Assembly: GCA_021822115.1 (NCBI GenBank)
Contig: JAJZSA010000044.1
Span: forward strand, 1-20,439
Direction of reading: 5' to 3'
Origin: Pseudomonadota bacterium
Lineage (GTDB): Bacteria; Pseudomonadota; Gammaproteobacteria; Burkholderiales; Gallionellaceae
DNA length: 20,439 nucleotides
The notes beneath the pieces are model-generated. The model saw nothing but the letters and a program-made list of their open reading frames with translations. It was not told where the DNA came from and did no database searches. This document shows, piece by piece, positions 8,975 through 17,885 of the stretch. A program made the position numbers and the translations under genes. Each line of letters begins with the position of its first letter. Within the stretch, counting starts at the first letter, position 1.

Positions 8975-11080
8975 TCATTGGAAATAGCCGGTATGCCATG
9001 CCCATATCAGCGCAGCGGCCAACAGCGCCGACAACAGCAGATAGGGCCACCAAGGTTTCTTCTCGGCATAGGGGTCGAACAGCGCGCGCTGCGCACCTGC
9101 GGGCAAGTTCGGCAGTGCGGTCAGTGACGTACCGAACGGGATATTGATCAAGGTACGCGCATTGATCGCCCAGCCGCAGGCATCGAGGATGGGACCGAGG
9201 TTGCGCTTCTTCAGTTTGAACCAGGCCAGTGCCATGGAAGGCAGTGAGACGGTCAGCATCAATCCGATCACGGCCAGCGGTATCTGCCACACCTTCAGAC
9301 TCAGTATGCCGCTGACCACGGAGGCCAGGATACCGCCGATGGCGCCGATCGCCAGCCCGATGGCGGCGAAGATACCGGCGAACTTGGCGACATCGAAAGC
9401 CGGCTTGGCAGCGGCAGGGGCTGCGGTCTCGGAGACCGCCTTCACCATGCGCTCCTGTACCGCACTCGCCTTGGAAGCCGCGAACTTCTGCAATTGCGCC
9501 GCGATGGTACCCGCCAGCTTCTTGTACGGCGACCAGAAGGCCTGGCGGATGCTGATGGGATGGTCGTTGATGCGCACGATGGTGGCGTTCCAGTCCTGCC
9601 CCTTTCGATCGTAGAAGATACCGTGACGGCCGGTTGCCAGGAAATCCGCATCGCCGGCGGTGAATGCAGCCGCGATGTGCATCTTCTCGCTGCCGCGCTG
9701 CAATTCGCAATAGACCAGACAGACCCCGCTGCTGTTGGCGAACGCGGCATGCGCGTTCACGTCCTCGACCTTGACGCATAGTTCGCAACTGCGGCCGTCC
9801 AGATACAACGTGCCGGCCTGGAACACGGCCTTGCCACGCCCGGCATAGAATTCACGGAACGAGACGAAATTGTTCACCAACCTGAACAGGTCGCGCTGGT
9901 AACGGATCAGGCGCTCGACCGCCTGCAAAGATTGGAGGTCCTGCGCCACCGCCAGGTCACGGGCGATCAGCGCATCGACCTGCGCCTGCTGCCCCGCCGC
10001 CAGCATCGCGCGCACGCGCACGATGCCCAAGGCATCCAGTTGCGGCGCAGGGTTGGCCTCCTGCCAGGCGGAGTAGGCATCGAAGCGCGCACACAACACC
10101 TGCCAGTCGCCATAGGACAGCGCCTGCCGTTCGCCCAACAAGGGGTGGACCACACGCTCGCGCAAGGTGTCGATGCGCACCTGCCAGGCCGGATTGACCG
10201 CTCCGGTCAGTGGCAACAGTTTGTCCGCTGCGATGCTGGCCAGCGGGAAGGCGGCAACCGCTTCGCTCCGCGCCGACAGACACTGCGGCGCCAGTTGCAG
10301 GAAGTCCTCCTCAGTACGGCTCAGCGGCTGCGCCGCACGCACGTCGCAGGCGGCCAGCTGGCAGCGCACGAAGTAATCGTCGACCTTGGCGCGCACCGCC
10401 TGCAGCGCCGCCGCTGCCGGCACACTCTGCGCGCCCAGCGGCAACATGTCGGCACCCGTCTCACCTGCCGCGTACCAGTCCGCATAGGCGCGCGCATCGG
10501 CGAAGAAACGGTCGCAGATCTCCTGCGTAACGCCTTGCTCCCCGCTCACATCCGCCGTAGATCCGGACACGGACATGATGTCCTGCAATGTACAGCGCAA
10601 GGCGGCATCATCGACCTGCCCCGGACAGACCACGCCGTCGCCATTGAACTGCAACCTGGCGACGAACTGCGCCATGTCACCCATATCCGCCAGCGAGATG
10701 CCACTGGCATCGGACTTCCCCAGTTTCTCCAGCATCAGGCGCGCCGAAGCCAGCAACTGTCTACCCGCTTCACTGGCATCGGCGATGTCGGCGAGTTGCA
10801 GCACGTCGCCCCCTTTGACCAGCACATCGGCATCCTTGAGCAGGGCGGTCGCCCAATCGATCGCCGCCAGGATCTCGTGGGCGCGGATCTGCCCGTCGCC
10901 GTCGGCGTCGATCAGCGCCAGCGTGCGCTCGTCGAACTCGATACCGCGCACCGGACAGCTCAGCGCCACCCACAGTTTCTGGTTCAGCATGCGCAGCGCC
11001 AGCAGATCGGCGCCGCTGTCCAGCTGCACCTGATCGAAACCGCCAGCGCGGAAGAATTTCCAGCTATGTGCAGAAGTCAT
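8975..11080 (-). CDS. Large EF-hand membrane protein of unknown function
   Basis: 701 aa. I do not recognise a characterised family. Residues 58-69 (DADGDGQIRAHE) form a complete calcium-binding EF-hand loop with acidic residues at positions 1, 3, 5 and 12. The following 500 residues are mostly soluble and rather alanine- and glutamine-rich. Hydrophobic segments occur near 567-596, 597-621 and 678-699, so the C-terminus is probably membrane-anchored, with a soluble stretch (about 622-677) in between. There is no N-terminal signal peptide, so the large domain is probably cytoplasmic. I chose the ATG at 11080 because GAGGAG lies just upstream and the N-terminus then begins cleanly; the open frame extends to 11212 only inside rmuC. 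It starts 13 nt after the rmuC stop and ends 13 nt before nadE. Confidence 0.85.
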   Translation of the reverse strand: MTSAHSWKFFRAGGFDQVQLDSGADLLALRMLNQKLWVALSCPVRGIEFDERTLALIDADGDGQIRAHEILAAIDWATALLKDADVLVKGGDVLQLADIADASEAGRQLLASARLMLEKLGKSDASGISLADMGDMAQFVARLQFNGDGVVCPGQVDDAALRCTLQDIMSVSGSTADVSGEQGVTQEICDRFFADARAYADWYAAGETGADMLPLGAQSVPAAAALQAVRAKVDDYFVRCQLAACDVRAAQPLSRTEEDFLQLAPQCLSARSEAVAAFPLASIAADKLLPLTGAVNPAWQVRIDTLRERVVHPLLGERQALSYGDWQVLCARFDAYSAWQEANPAPQLDALGIVRVRAMLAAGQQAQVDALIARDLAVAQDLQSLQAVERLIRYQRDLFRLVNNFVSFREFYAGRGKAVFQAGTLYLDGRSCELCVKVEDVNAHAAFANSSGVCLVYCELQRGSEKMHIAAAFTAGDADFLATGRHGIFYDRKGQDWNATIVRINDHPISIRQAFWSPYKKLAGTIAAQLQKFAASKASAVQERMVKAVSETAAPAAAKPAFDVAKFAGIFAAIGLAIGAIGGILASVVSGILSLKVWQIPLAVIGLMLTVSLPSMALAWFKLKKRNLGPILDACGWAINARTLINIPFGTSLTALPNLPAGAQRALFDPYAEKKPWWPYLLLSALLAAALIWAWHTGYFQ

Positions 11081-11093
11081 GTCCGGCTCCTCG

Positions 11094-12380
11094 TCAGAGT
11101 TGACGCTCCGACGGTAACGCCGCCGGATGATGATCCAGCTCGACCCGCTCGATGCTGGTGAAGCGTTTCGAGATCTTCTCGCTGGTGATCTGCACGTCCT
11201 TGGCATCCTCATGCGCCTGACGGATATGATCGGCCAGCTTCTTCATGCGTTCGTCGAAACGGCCGAACTCCTTGCCCAGCTTGCCCAGCTCGTCCTTGAT
11301 GATATGCACCTGCTTGCGCGTCTCCACGTCCTTCATCACCGCGCGCGCGGTATTGAGCACCGCCATCAGCGTAGTCGGCGAAACGACCCACACCCGGCGC
11401 TGCATGGCGTACTCGATCAGGTCGGGATGGTGCGCATGGATCTCGGCGAACACCGCCTCGGCCGGGATGAACATCACCGCGCCGTCCGACGTCACGTCGG
11501 GGATGATGTATTTGCTGCCGATGTCGTCGATATGCTTCTTCACGTCGGCCTTGAACTGCTTTTCGGCCCCGCTCTCGCCGTCCAGCATCTTGCGGTAGTT
11601 CTCCAGCGGGAACTTGGAATCGACTGCCACCGTACCGGTCGGCTCAGGCAGCTTGAGCACACAGTCGGCGCGCGTACCGTTGGGCAGCGAATACTGCATC
11701 TCGAAGGCCTGCGGCGGCAGGATGTTGCGCACCAGCCCTTCCAGTTGCACCTCGCCGAACGCCCCGCGCGAACGCTTGTCGCCCAGCAGTTCCTGCAAGC
11801 TCACCACGTTGGTGGTAAGACCGTCGATCTTCTTCTGCGCCTCGTCGATGGTCGCCAGTCGCGCCATCACACTGACGAAAGTCTCATTGGTCTTCTTGAA
11901 GCCTTCGTCCAGCCGCTCGTTGACCTTGCCGCCGATCTGCTCCAGACGACTATCCACGGTCTTGCTCAAGGTATCGATGCTGGTGCGCAGATGCTGCGTG
12001 GCATTGGAGAACGCCTCCTGGATCAGCTTCTGGTCGGCGCGCCCTTGCTCCGCAAGTTTCTCCAGCATGATGTTCATTTTTTCCAACATCTGGGCCAGCA
12101 TCTCGCTGCGCAGCGCATCCTGCTTGGCCTGCAAGGCATTGAGTGCGTCGCGCGTGGCGCGCAGCTCTTCCGCCACCGCCGTACGCAGCCGCTCCGACTC
12201 CGCCGCTTGCGCGGTGATCATGCGATCGCCCTGCTTGTTCAGACCATCAGCCAGGTCGGTGAGCATGGCGCGGTGCTGCTGCTCCAGCATCTGCGCAGTG
12301 CGCGCGGGCTGCCGCAACTGCAAGACCAGCATGGCGGCCAGCAGCAACAACACAAGGATCAGGAGTACGGTTTCCAGCAT
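11094..12380 (-). CDS. rmuC: DNA recombination protein RmuC
   Basis: 428 aa. RmuC was named for limiting inversions at short inverted repeats in E. coli and is a predicted nuclease, though its biochemistry is not settled. Residues 4-20 form a single N-terminal membrane segment (LLILVLLLLAAML). Residues 25-195 are helical and rich in Gln, Glu and Leu, probably a coiled coil. The RmuC domain follows from about 200, with RADCVLKLP (237-245) and VAVDSKFPLENY (251-262), which fit the acidic and lysine residues of a PD-(D/E)xK-like core. I start at the ATG at 12380 because the membrane segment begins there; a longer frame to 12422 would run into the terminator region. It is the first gene of the rmuC-EF-hand-nadE-P-II group. 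Confidence 0.93.
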   Translation of the reverse strand: MLETVLLILVLLLLAAMLVLQLRQPARTAQMLEQQHRAMLTDLADGLNKQGDRMITAQAAESERLRTAVAEELRATRDALNALQAKQDALRSEMLAQMLEKMNIMLEKLAEQGRADQKLIQEAFSNATQHLRTSIDTLSKTVDSRLEQIGGKVNERLDEGFKKTNETFVSVMARLATIDEAQKKIDGLTTNVVSLQELLGDKRSRGAFGEVQLEGLVRNILPPQAFEMQYSLPNGTRADCVLKLPEPTGTVAVDSKFPLENYRKMLDGESGAEKQFKADVKKHIDDIGSKYIIPDVTSDGAVMFIPAEAVFAEIHAHHPDLIEYAMQRRVWVVSPTTLMAVLNTARAVMKDVETRKQVHIIKDELGKLGKEFGRFDERMKKLADHIRQAHEDAKDVQITSEKISKRFTSIERVELDHHPAALPSERQL

Positions 12381-12401
12381 GACGGAAAGGCAGCAATGGA
12401 T

Positions 12402-12414
12402 GGCGCGAAGTATA
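12402..12414 (-). promoter_or_regulatory. rmuC: Candidate -10 box and GC-rich discriminator for the rmuC operon
   Basis: On the minus strand TATACT (5/6, 12414-12409) is followed by TCGCGCC, 28 nt before the rmuC ATG. The matching -35 position falls inside the typA terminator stem and is poor. The element resembles those before typA, mltB and apbC. Confidence 0.4.
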
Positions 12415-12421
12415 AATGACA

Positions 12422-12441
12422 AAGGGCGCTTGCGCGCCCTT
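12422..12441 (-). terminator. Hairpin terminator of typA
   Basis: Perfect 8-bp GC-rich arms (12422-12429 and 12434-12441) with a 4-nt loop lie 24 nt past the typA stop. On the minus strand the stem is followed by only a short T stretch, so termination may be moderate. Confidence 0.65.
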
Positions 12442-12464
12442 CGTCCCCGGCGTTTCCGCCGTAT

Positions 12465-14291
<1,827 letters not shown>

Positions 14292-14326
14292 GGTCGTGCT
14301 ACCTGGATGGATTCAAAAGGGCGCGC

Positions 14327-14335
14327 ATTCTAGCA
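14327..14335 (-). promoter_or_regulatory. typA: Extended -10 promoter of typA
   Basis: On the minus strand the sequence reads TGC-TAGAAT, an extended -10 (TGn plus a 5/6 hexamer), followed by GCGCGCC. It sits about 35 nt before the typA ATG. No good -35 is seen, which fits an extended -10 promoter. Confidence 0.5.
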
Positions 14336-14382
14336 CACAGGCAAGCCGGCCCGGCGACGATAAATTGAGGTTTCCAAAGATA

Positions 14383-14407
14383 AAGAGGCCGGTCGAACCG
14401 GCCTCTT
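14383..14407 (-). terminator. Intrinsic terminator of the FadL-like gene
   Basis: Perfect 11-bp arms (14383-14393 and 14397-14407) with a 3-nt loop start 22 nt past the stop at 14429. On the minus strand the stem is followed by TTTATCTTT, a good T-rich tail. This also marks the end of the sulfur-gene block. Confidence 0.85.
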
Positions 14408-14428
14408 CCGTGCGACTGCCTGTGCCGC

Positions 14429-15667
14429 TTAGAAACGATAGCGCAGCGAGACCGACACCGACTTTTGCGAGTGGGTGGTCTTGTTGGCCGGCAACTGGGC
14501 ATTGATGCTGGTGACATTGACCGACTGCGTCACGCTGGGCGTGATGACTGCCGATGCTTCGATGTCCATTTGCTTGGACATCGAGTAGCCGCCGCCGAAG
14601 GTGTAGGAGCTCTTCACGATGCCCGGGAACATCATGTTGTTGAAGAAATCCACCACCGCTTTGCGGTAAGCCGTATCGCCCAGCACGCCGATCGGATTGT
14701 CAGCCTGGTTGTAACCGGCCCCCAGCCAGTAGCTCTCGGCGGAATACTTCGCCCCCAAGGCCAGCACGCTCTGGTTCTTCCAGTTGAAATCCTTCCAGCC
14801 CTTGGCGCTGCCGTACTGGATGGACTTATAGTCGGCCGTCAGCTTGAGTGCCGGGTTCACTGCGAACGCCACACCGAACTTGATCTGCGCCGGCTGGTTC
14901 AGGTCATCGCTGAAGGCGGCCATGGCCGTACCCGCAGCGCCGGTCAGACCGAAGCCCTGTCCGGCACCGGACAGTTGCGTACCGTACTTGGCCGCGATCT
15001 CCGACTCATAGGACGCGGCCAGTGTCAGCTCGGACGTCGCATCGAAATAACCGCCCAAGGAGAAACCCACGCTGGTCTTGCTGTCGGACTTCTGCGCGGC
15101 GTTGTAATCCATGCCCTGCGCGGTCTGCGGGTTGTAGTTGTTGTAGGAGATCATCAACGAGCCATACTGCAACACCGGCGAGAAGCCGATACCGTAGTTG
15201 TCGCGGTTGTAAGCGATGGTCGGCACGATGTGCAGGATGCTCAACGCGGTCTTGGCCTTGATGTGGGTCTGTGCATTGGCGCCGGTGTAATCGACACCCA
15301 TGCCGCCGATACCTGCCATCGCCACGCCGAAGGTCAGGTGGTCATCCAGTCGATTGGAATAGGACACATCGGGGATGTAGTTGGTCTTGGCCGAGCTGCT
15401 GGCGACCGCACCGCCCATGCCGTTGTTGGTGACATCCGGCGAGAACAGCACGACGCCGCCGGTGACTTCCTTGCCTTGCGATTTAGCGAGCAAGCCCGGA
15501 TTGGCGAAGACGCTGTCCGCACCGGTGAAGTGGGCCACCCCGGAACCGCCGAGTGCGGTGTTCTGCGAACCGACGGCCATCATGACGGCGCCGTTGGTGG
15601 CTTGTGCTTGGGTGCTGGCAAGTGCGCCGAGCGTGAGTAAAGCGATTGCTGTCCTGCTGAATGTCAT
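14429..15667 (-). CDS. FadL/OmpP1/TodX-family outer-membrane protein
   Basis: 412 aa. The signal peptide ends at about residue 23 (AQA before TNGAVMM). The mature protein starts with the FadL-type N-terminal segment (NTALGGSGVAHFTGADSVFANP, abridged), and ends in SVSLRYRF, the terminal aromatic expected for an outer-membrane beta-barrel. FadL-family channels let hydrophobic molecules cross the outer membrane; known substrates are long-chain fatty acids and aromatic hydrocarbons. The start ATG at 15667 has AGGGAGAG upstream and gives a clean signal peptide; an upstream in-frame start at 15694 adds nine residues without support. The gene is 109 nt downstream of dsrE2 on the same strand. Its natural substrate here is unknown; the sulfur-gene context makes a role with hydrophobic sulfur conceivable but unproven. 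Confidence 0.9.
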   Translation of the reverse strand: MTFSRTAIALLTLGALASTQAQATNGAVMMAVGSQNTALGGSGVAHFTGADSVFANPGLLAKSQGKEVTGGVVLFSPDVTNNGMGGAVASSSAKTNYIPDVSYSNRLDDHLTFGVAMAGIGGMGVDYTGANAQTHIKAKTALSILHIVPTIAYNRDNYGIGFSPVLQYGSLMISYNNYNPQTAQGMDYNAAQKSDSKTSVGFSLGGYFDATSELTLAASYESEIAAKYGTQLSGAGQGFGLTGAAGTAMAAFSDDLNQPAQIKFGVAFAVNPALKLTADYKSIQYGSAKGWKDFNWKNQSVLALGAKYSAESYWLGAGYNQADNPIGVLGDTAYRKAVVDFFNNMMFPGIVKSSYTFGGGYSMSKQMDIEASAVITPSVTQSVNVTSINAQLPANKTTHSQKSVSVSLRYRF

Positions 15668-15715
15668 GTTGCTCTCCCTGAGATGTGTGGACACGAGTGA
15701 TGCGGTTTACAGCTT

Positions 15716-15721
15716 GTTATA
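15716..15721 (-). promoter_or_regulatory. Possible -10 box for the FadL-like gene
   Basis: TATAAC (5/6) on the minus strand, 48 nt before the ATG. No -35 is apparent, so this is weak. The gap also contains an imperfect GC-rich hairpin (15746-15776 area) after dsrE2 without a T run. Confidence 0.25.
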
Positions 15722-15776
15722 GGTGTTGCTGGCACAAGGATGCGGGCGCCCTTTCCCCTGAGCGCCTGGGCACCCC

Positions 15777-16244
15777 TTAAACGAACAGGCAGATGTCGGT
15801 ATCGCCCGCGAAGTTCATGAAGGTCGCCGCGCCGCCGTATTCGACGTTGTCGATGAAATCGCTCTTATCCATCTCGAACAGATCAACGGTCATCTGGCAG
15901 GCAACGAATTTCACATCGGCTTCCAGGCACAGGTCGCGCAGCTCTTCCAGCGAGGCGACACCGTGCTTGGCCAGCTTCTGCTTCATCATCATGGTGGCCA
16001 TGGATTCCATGCCGGGCAGCATCTGTACCATCACCGGCATCGGGATCGGCATCGGCATGGCCGGGTTGGCCAGCGGACTGATCTTCACGTCGGACAGGTC
16101 TTTCTTCAGCAGCTGCAGGCCATAGAAAGTGAAGAATATCTGTACGTCATAACCGAGCGCAGCAGCGGTGGAGCCGAGGATGAACGGCGGATAAGCCATA
16201 TCCAGCGTGCCTTTGGTGGCGATGATCGCCATTTTCTTTGCCAT
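15777..16244 (-). CDS. dsrE2: DsrE2-type sulfurtransferase (DsrE/DsrF/DrsH-like family)
   Basis: 155 aa. It belongs to the COG2210 group of DsrE-like proteins, which with TusA and rhodanese relay sulfane sulfur in sulfur-oxidising bacteria. The N-terminus MAKKMAIIATKGTLDMAYPP is typical. The likely sulfur-carrying residue is Cys116 in VACQMTVDLF; Cys106 and Cys152 are also present. Residues 61-87 are rich in Met and Pro (NPAMPMPIPMPVM, then MLPGME), a stretch I recall in other family members, and hydrophobic parts may associate with the membrane. GGGGAAAG precedes the ATG. It is 34 nt downstream of tusA and forms an operon with it. Confidence 0.9.
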   Translation of the reverse strand: MAKKMAIIATKGTLDMAYPPFILGSTAAALGYDVQIFFTFYGLQLLKKDLSDVKISPLANPAMPMPIPMPVMVQMLPGMESMATMMMKQKLAKHGVASLEELRDLCLEADVKFVACQMTVDLFEMDKSDFIDNVEYGGAATFMNFAGDTDICLFV

Positions 16245-16278
16245 GGTGCTTTCCCCTTTGTTGGTGAGTCGTTCTGAC

Positions 16279-16506
16279 TCAGCTCTTCTTGATGTAGAAC
16301 ACGAACTCGCCGCCGACCTCTTCCTGCGACAGCAGCGGATTGCCGGTCTGCTCGGCGAACGCAGCCATATCCTTGACCGAACCGGTGTCGGTAGAGACGA
16401 CCTTCAGCACCTGGCCGGAAGTCATGCCGGACAATGCCTTCTTGGTCTTCACGATGGGCAAGGGGCAAGACAGACCGCGTGCATTCAGTTCCTGATCGAA
16501 ATTCAT
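16279..16506 (-). CDS. tusA: TusA-type sulfur carrier protein
   Basis: 75 aa, full length. It carries sulfane sulfur as a persulfide on Cys14 within the CPLP motif (ARGLSCPLPIVKTKKAL), the hallmark of the TusA/SirA fold. In most bacteria TusA serves tRNA thiolation and molybdenum cofactor synthesis; in sulfur oxidisers it feeds the Dsr or sHdr sulfite-producing pathway. The second half (GEFVFYIKKS) matches the family's last strand. AGGAG lies upstream of the ATG. Its pairing with dsrE2, and soe genes upstream, favour the sulfur-oxidation role. The rhodanese gene that often completes the rhd-tusA-dsrE2 trio is absent in this window. Confidence 0.95.
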   Translation of the reverse strand: MNFDQELNARGLSCPLPIVKTKKALSGMTSGQVLKVVSTDTGSVKDMAAFAEQTGNPLLSQEEVGGEFVFYIKKS

Positions 16507-16562
16507 GGTGGTTCTCCTACTCGTTGATGAAAGAATCTGACTAAGCCTAAAACCTGACCGGC

Positions 16563-16568
16563 ATTATA
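16563..16568 (-). promoter_or_regulatory. tusA: Candidate promoter (-10) of tusA-dsrE2
   Basis: A perfect TATAAT on the minus strand lies in the 123-nt gap between the stress-protein gene and tusA, giving a leader of about 50 nt. A 4/6 -35-like TGGACG lies 19 nt upstream. Three GGCTAT repeats sit just upstream of it. Confidence 0.45.
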
Positions 16569-16571
16569 GGG

Positions 16572-16621
16572 ATAGCCACCGATGTGACGTCCATAGCCAG
16601 CACGGGTGCACGGCGATAGCC
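16572..16621 (-). repeat. Three spaced GGCTAT direct repeats upstream of tusA
   Basis: On the plus strand ATAGCC occurs at 16572-16577, 16593-16598 and 16616-16621, i.e. 21 and 23 nt apart, close to two helical turns. They lie immediately upstream of the TATAAT box and could be an operator, or chance. Confidence 0.35.
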
Positions 16622-16629
16622 CATAGGTG

Positions 16630-17463
16630 TTACGCCTGTCCCGGCACCACCAGCGTCGCCACATCCATGGTGCCGATGATCTTTTGCATGATGCCCATGT
16701 TGCCGCGCACGAAAGGCAGCAGGTGATAGCGCTGGCGACCGATGACGATGAGATCGGCGCCGGACTCCTGCGCAGCGATGATGGTCTGCTCGGCCGGCGC
16801 GCCCTCGCGCACCCAGCCTTCCACACTCCCCCAGGTCGCGCCTGCACGCTGTACTGCAAGCGCGTTCACCTCTGCCATGCGCTGGCGTTGTGCCACCTGC
16901 TCGGCCACGCTCAGCACGGTCAGCGGCAGACCGCACACGCCGGCGATCAGGCCGGAAAGATCGGCGATCTGCGGCCCGCACGGCGTATCGCCCACCGAAG
17001 CCAGCACCCCGCGCGTCCAGAATTGCGCCATGCGCGGCACGGTGAGCACGCAACACCCCGCATCGCGGATCACCTTGCTCACCATCTCGCCGACCAGTTT
17101 GTTCTGCAGGAAACCCGGCTTGCCGCGACGGCGGATCACGATCAGATCGGTGCCGGTGGCTTGCGCCTCTTCCACGATCTCGCGGTCGGCCGCCACGCCA
17201 TGGCGCACCTTGATCTCGATCTCCACGCCGGCTTCCGCTGCACGCGCGCGCAGCGAGGCCGCCTTCTCTGCCGCCAGCTGGTCGTCACGTAGCGCCAGTT
17301 CCGGGGCCTGCACGATGAATTCCGCCGTACTCACCAGCGGCAGGACCGCGTGCAACGGGATGCCGCAACGCTTGGCCATATGGAACGCCAGACGCTCGGC
17401 GCCGACATCGAACTCGGTATGCTCGGTGGCCAGCAGGATGCGTTGGAAAGGATAGTTCGCCAT
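16630..17463 (-). CDS. Tandem universal stress protein (UspA family)
   Basis: 277 aa in two Usp domains (about 1-145 and 148-277). Domain 1 opens with FQRILLATEHTEFDVGAERL and ends in GCCVLTVP; domain 2 ends in VATLVVP. The usual ATP-binding loop G-x2-G-x9-G-(S/T) is altered in both: RRRGKPGFLQNKLVGEM in the first and GRQRYHLLPFVRGNM in the second. ATP binding is therefore doubtful. I start at the ATG at 17463, 2 nt after the stop of the upstream gene, because the Usp fold begins there; the longer frame to 17601 lies inside that gene. It is the last gene of the soeBC-tauE group, separated by 123 nt from tusA. Its job is unknown; regulation of the linked permease or sulfur relay is possible. 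Confidence 0.88.
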   Translation of the reverse strand: MANYPFQRILLATEHTEFDVGAERLAFHMAKRCGIPLHAVLPLVSTAEFIVQAPELALRDDQLAAEKAASLRARAAEAGVEIEIKVRHGVAADREIVEEAQATGTDLIVIRRRGKPGFLQNKLVGEMVSKVIRDAGCCVLTVPRMAQFWTRGVLASVGDTPCGPQIADLSGLIAGVCGLPLTVLSVAEQVAQRQRMAEVNALAVQRAGATWGSVEGWVREGAPAEQTIIAAQESGADLIVIGRQRYHLLPFVRGNMGIMQKIIGTMDVATLVVPGQA

Positions 17464-17465
17464 GC

Positions 17466-17885
17466 TCAGTGCCCCGCTTCCAGCAGGCCGGAGGCCGCCA
17501 GCACCTGCACCAGCAAGGCGATCGCACAGATCGCCACGAACACATACTCGCGACGCTTGTGATAGATAGGCATCACCGCCAACAGACAGACCACGGTGCA
17601 ACCGGACAGCCAGGCGATGCCGAACAAGCCGGCGAAATCTCCCTCACGCAGAAACTCCACCCATCCCCATCCCGTGGGACTGTTGGTGCGTTCGAGATAC
17701 TCGTCCACCGGCAGACTCCACACCTCGGGCAATTCCTCCAGCGGCACGTGGGCCGGCATCCAGCCCATGACATAGGCGATGAACGAAACGATCAGGATGC
17801 CCAAGCCGGAACGCCCTCCCCAGTTCAGCAAGGTGGCATAGCGTCGTTGTTCGAGCGGAATATGCGTATCGTCCTTTGCGCTCAT
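17466..17885 (-). CDS. Small membrane protein, possibly DUF1634-like
   Basis: 139 aa with three likely membrane segments (about 25-43, 86-106 and 114-134) and a charged short tail. Between the first and second segments lies a loop with proline, tryptophan and acidic residues. The pattern, especially LAVMPIYHKRREYVFVAICAI (abridged), resembles DUF1634 proteins, which are often found next to TauE/SafE permeases; this assignment is only from memory and weak. The ATG at 17885 overlaps the permease stop by 4 nt. A longer frame to 18077 would cover the permease gene and is rejected. A partner or accessory subunit of the permease is the simplest idea. Confidence 0.8.
   Translation of the reverse strand: MSAKDDTHIPLEQRRYATLLNWGGRSGLGILIVSFIAYVMGWMPAHVPLEELPEVWSLPVDEYLERTNSPTGWGWVEFLREGDFAGLFGIAWLSGCTVVCLLAVMPIYHKRREYVFVAICAIALLVQVLAASGLLEAGH

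Noticed and set aside
9932..11161. 409-codon plus-strand frame opposite the EF-hand gene
   Set aside because: The minus-strand gene has a good ribosome binding site, an EF-hand and membrane segments; the plus frame shows only Arg- and His-rich low-complexity sequence.
14465..15640. 391-codon plus-strand frame opposite the FadL-like gene
   Set aside because: The minus-strand protein has a signal peptide, a ribosome binding site and a terminal aromatic; the plus frame has none of these.
15746..15776. GC-rich imperfect hairpin after dsrE2 as a terminator
   Set aside because: The 8-bp stem needs a G-U pair, has a long loop and no T run; it may slow or stabilise RNA but is not a convincing terminator.
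15837..16065. Met- and Pro-rich stretch in DsrE2 as an unusual metal-binding insert
   Set aside because: Similar Met-rich segments occur, as far as I recall, in other COG2210 proteins, so it is probably a family feature.
16547..16626. Possible 25-codon leader peptide (MGYRRAPVLAM...) before tusA
   Set aside because: It has no ribosome binding site, no cysteine or other regulatory codon run, and its frame overlaps the predicted tusA promoter.
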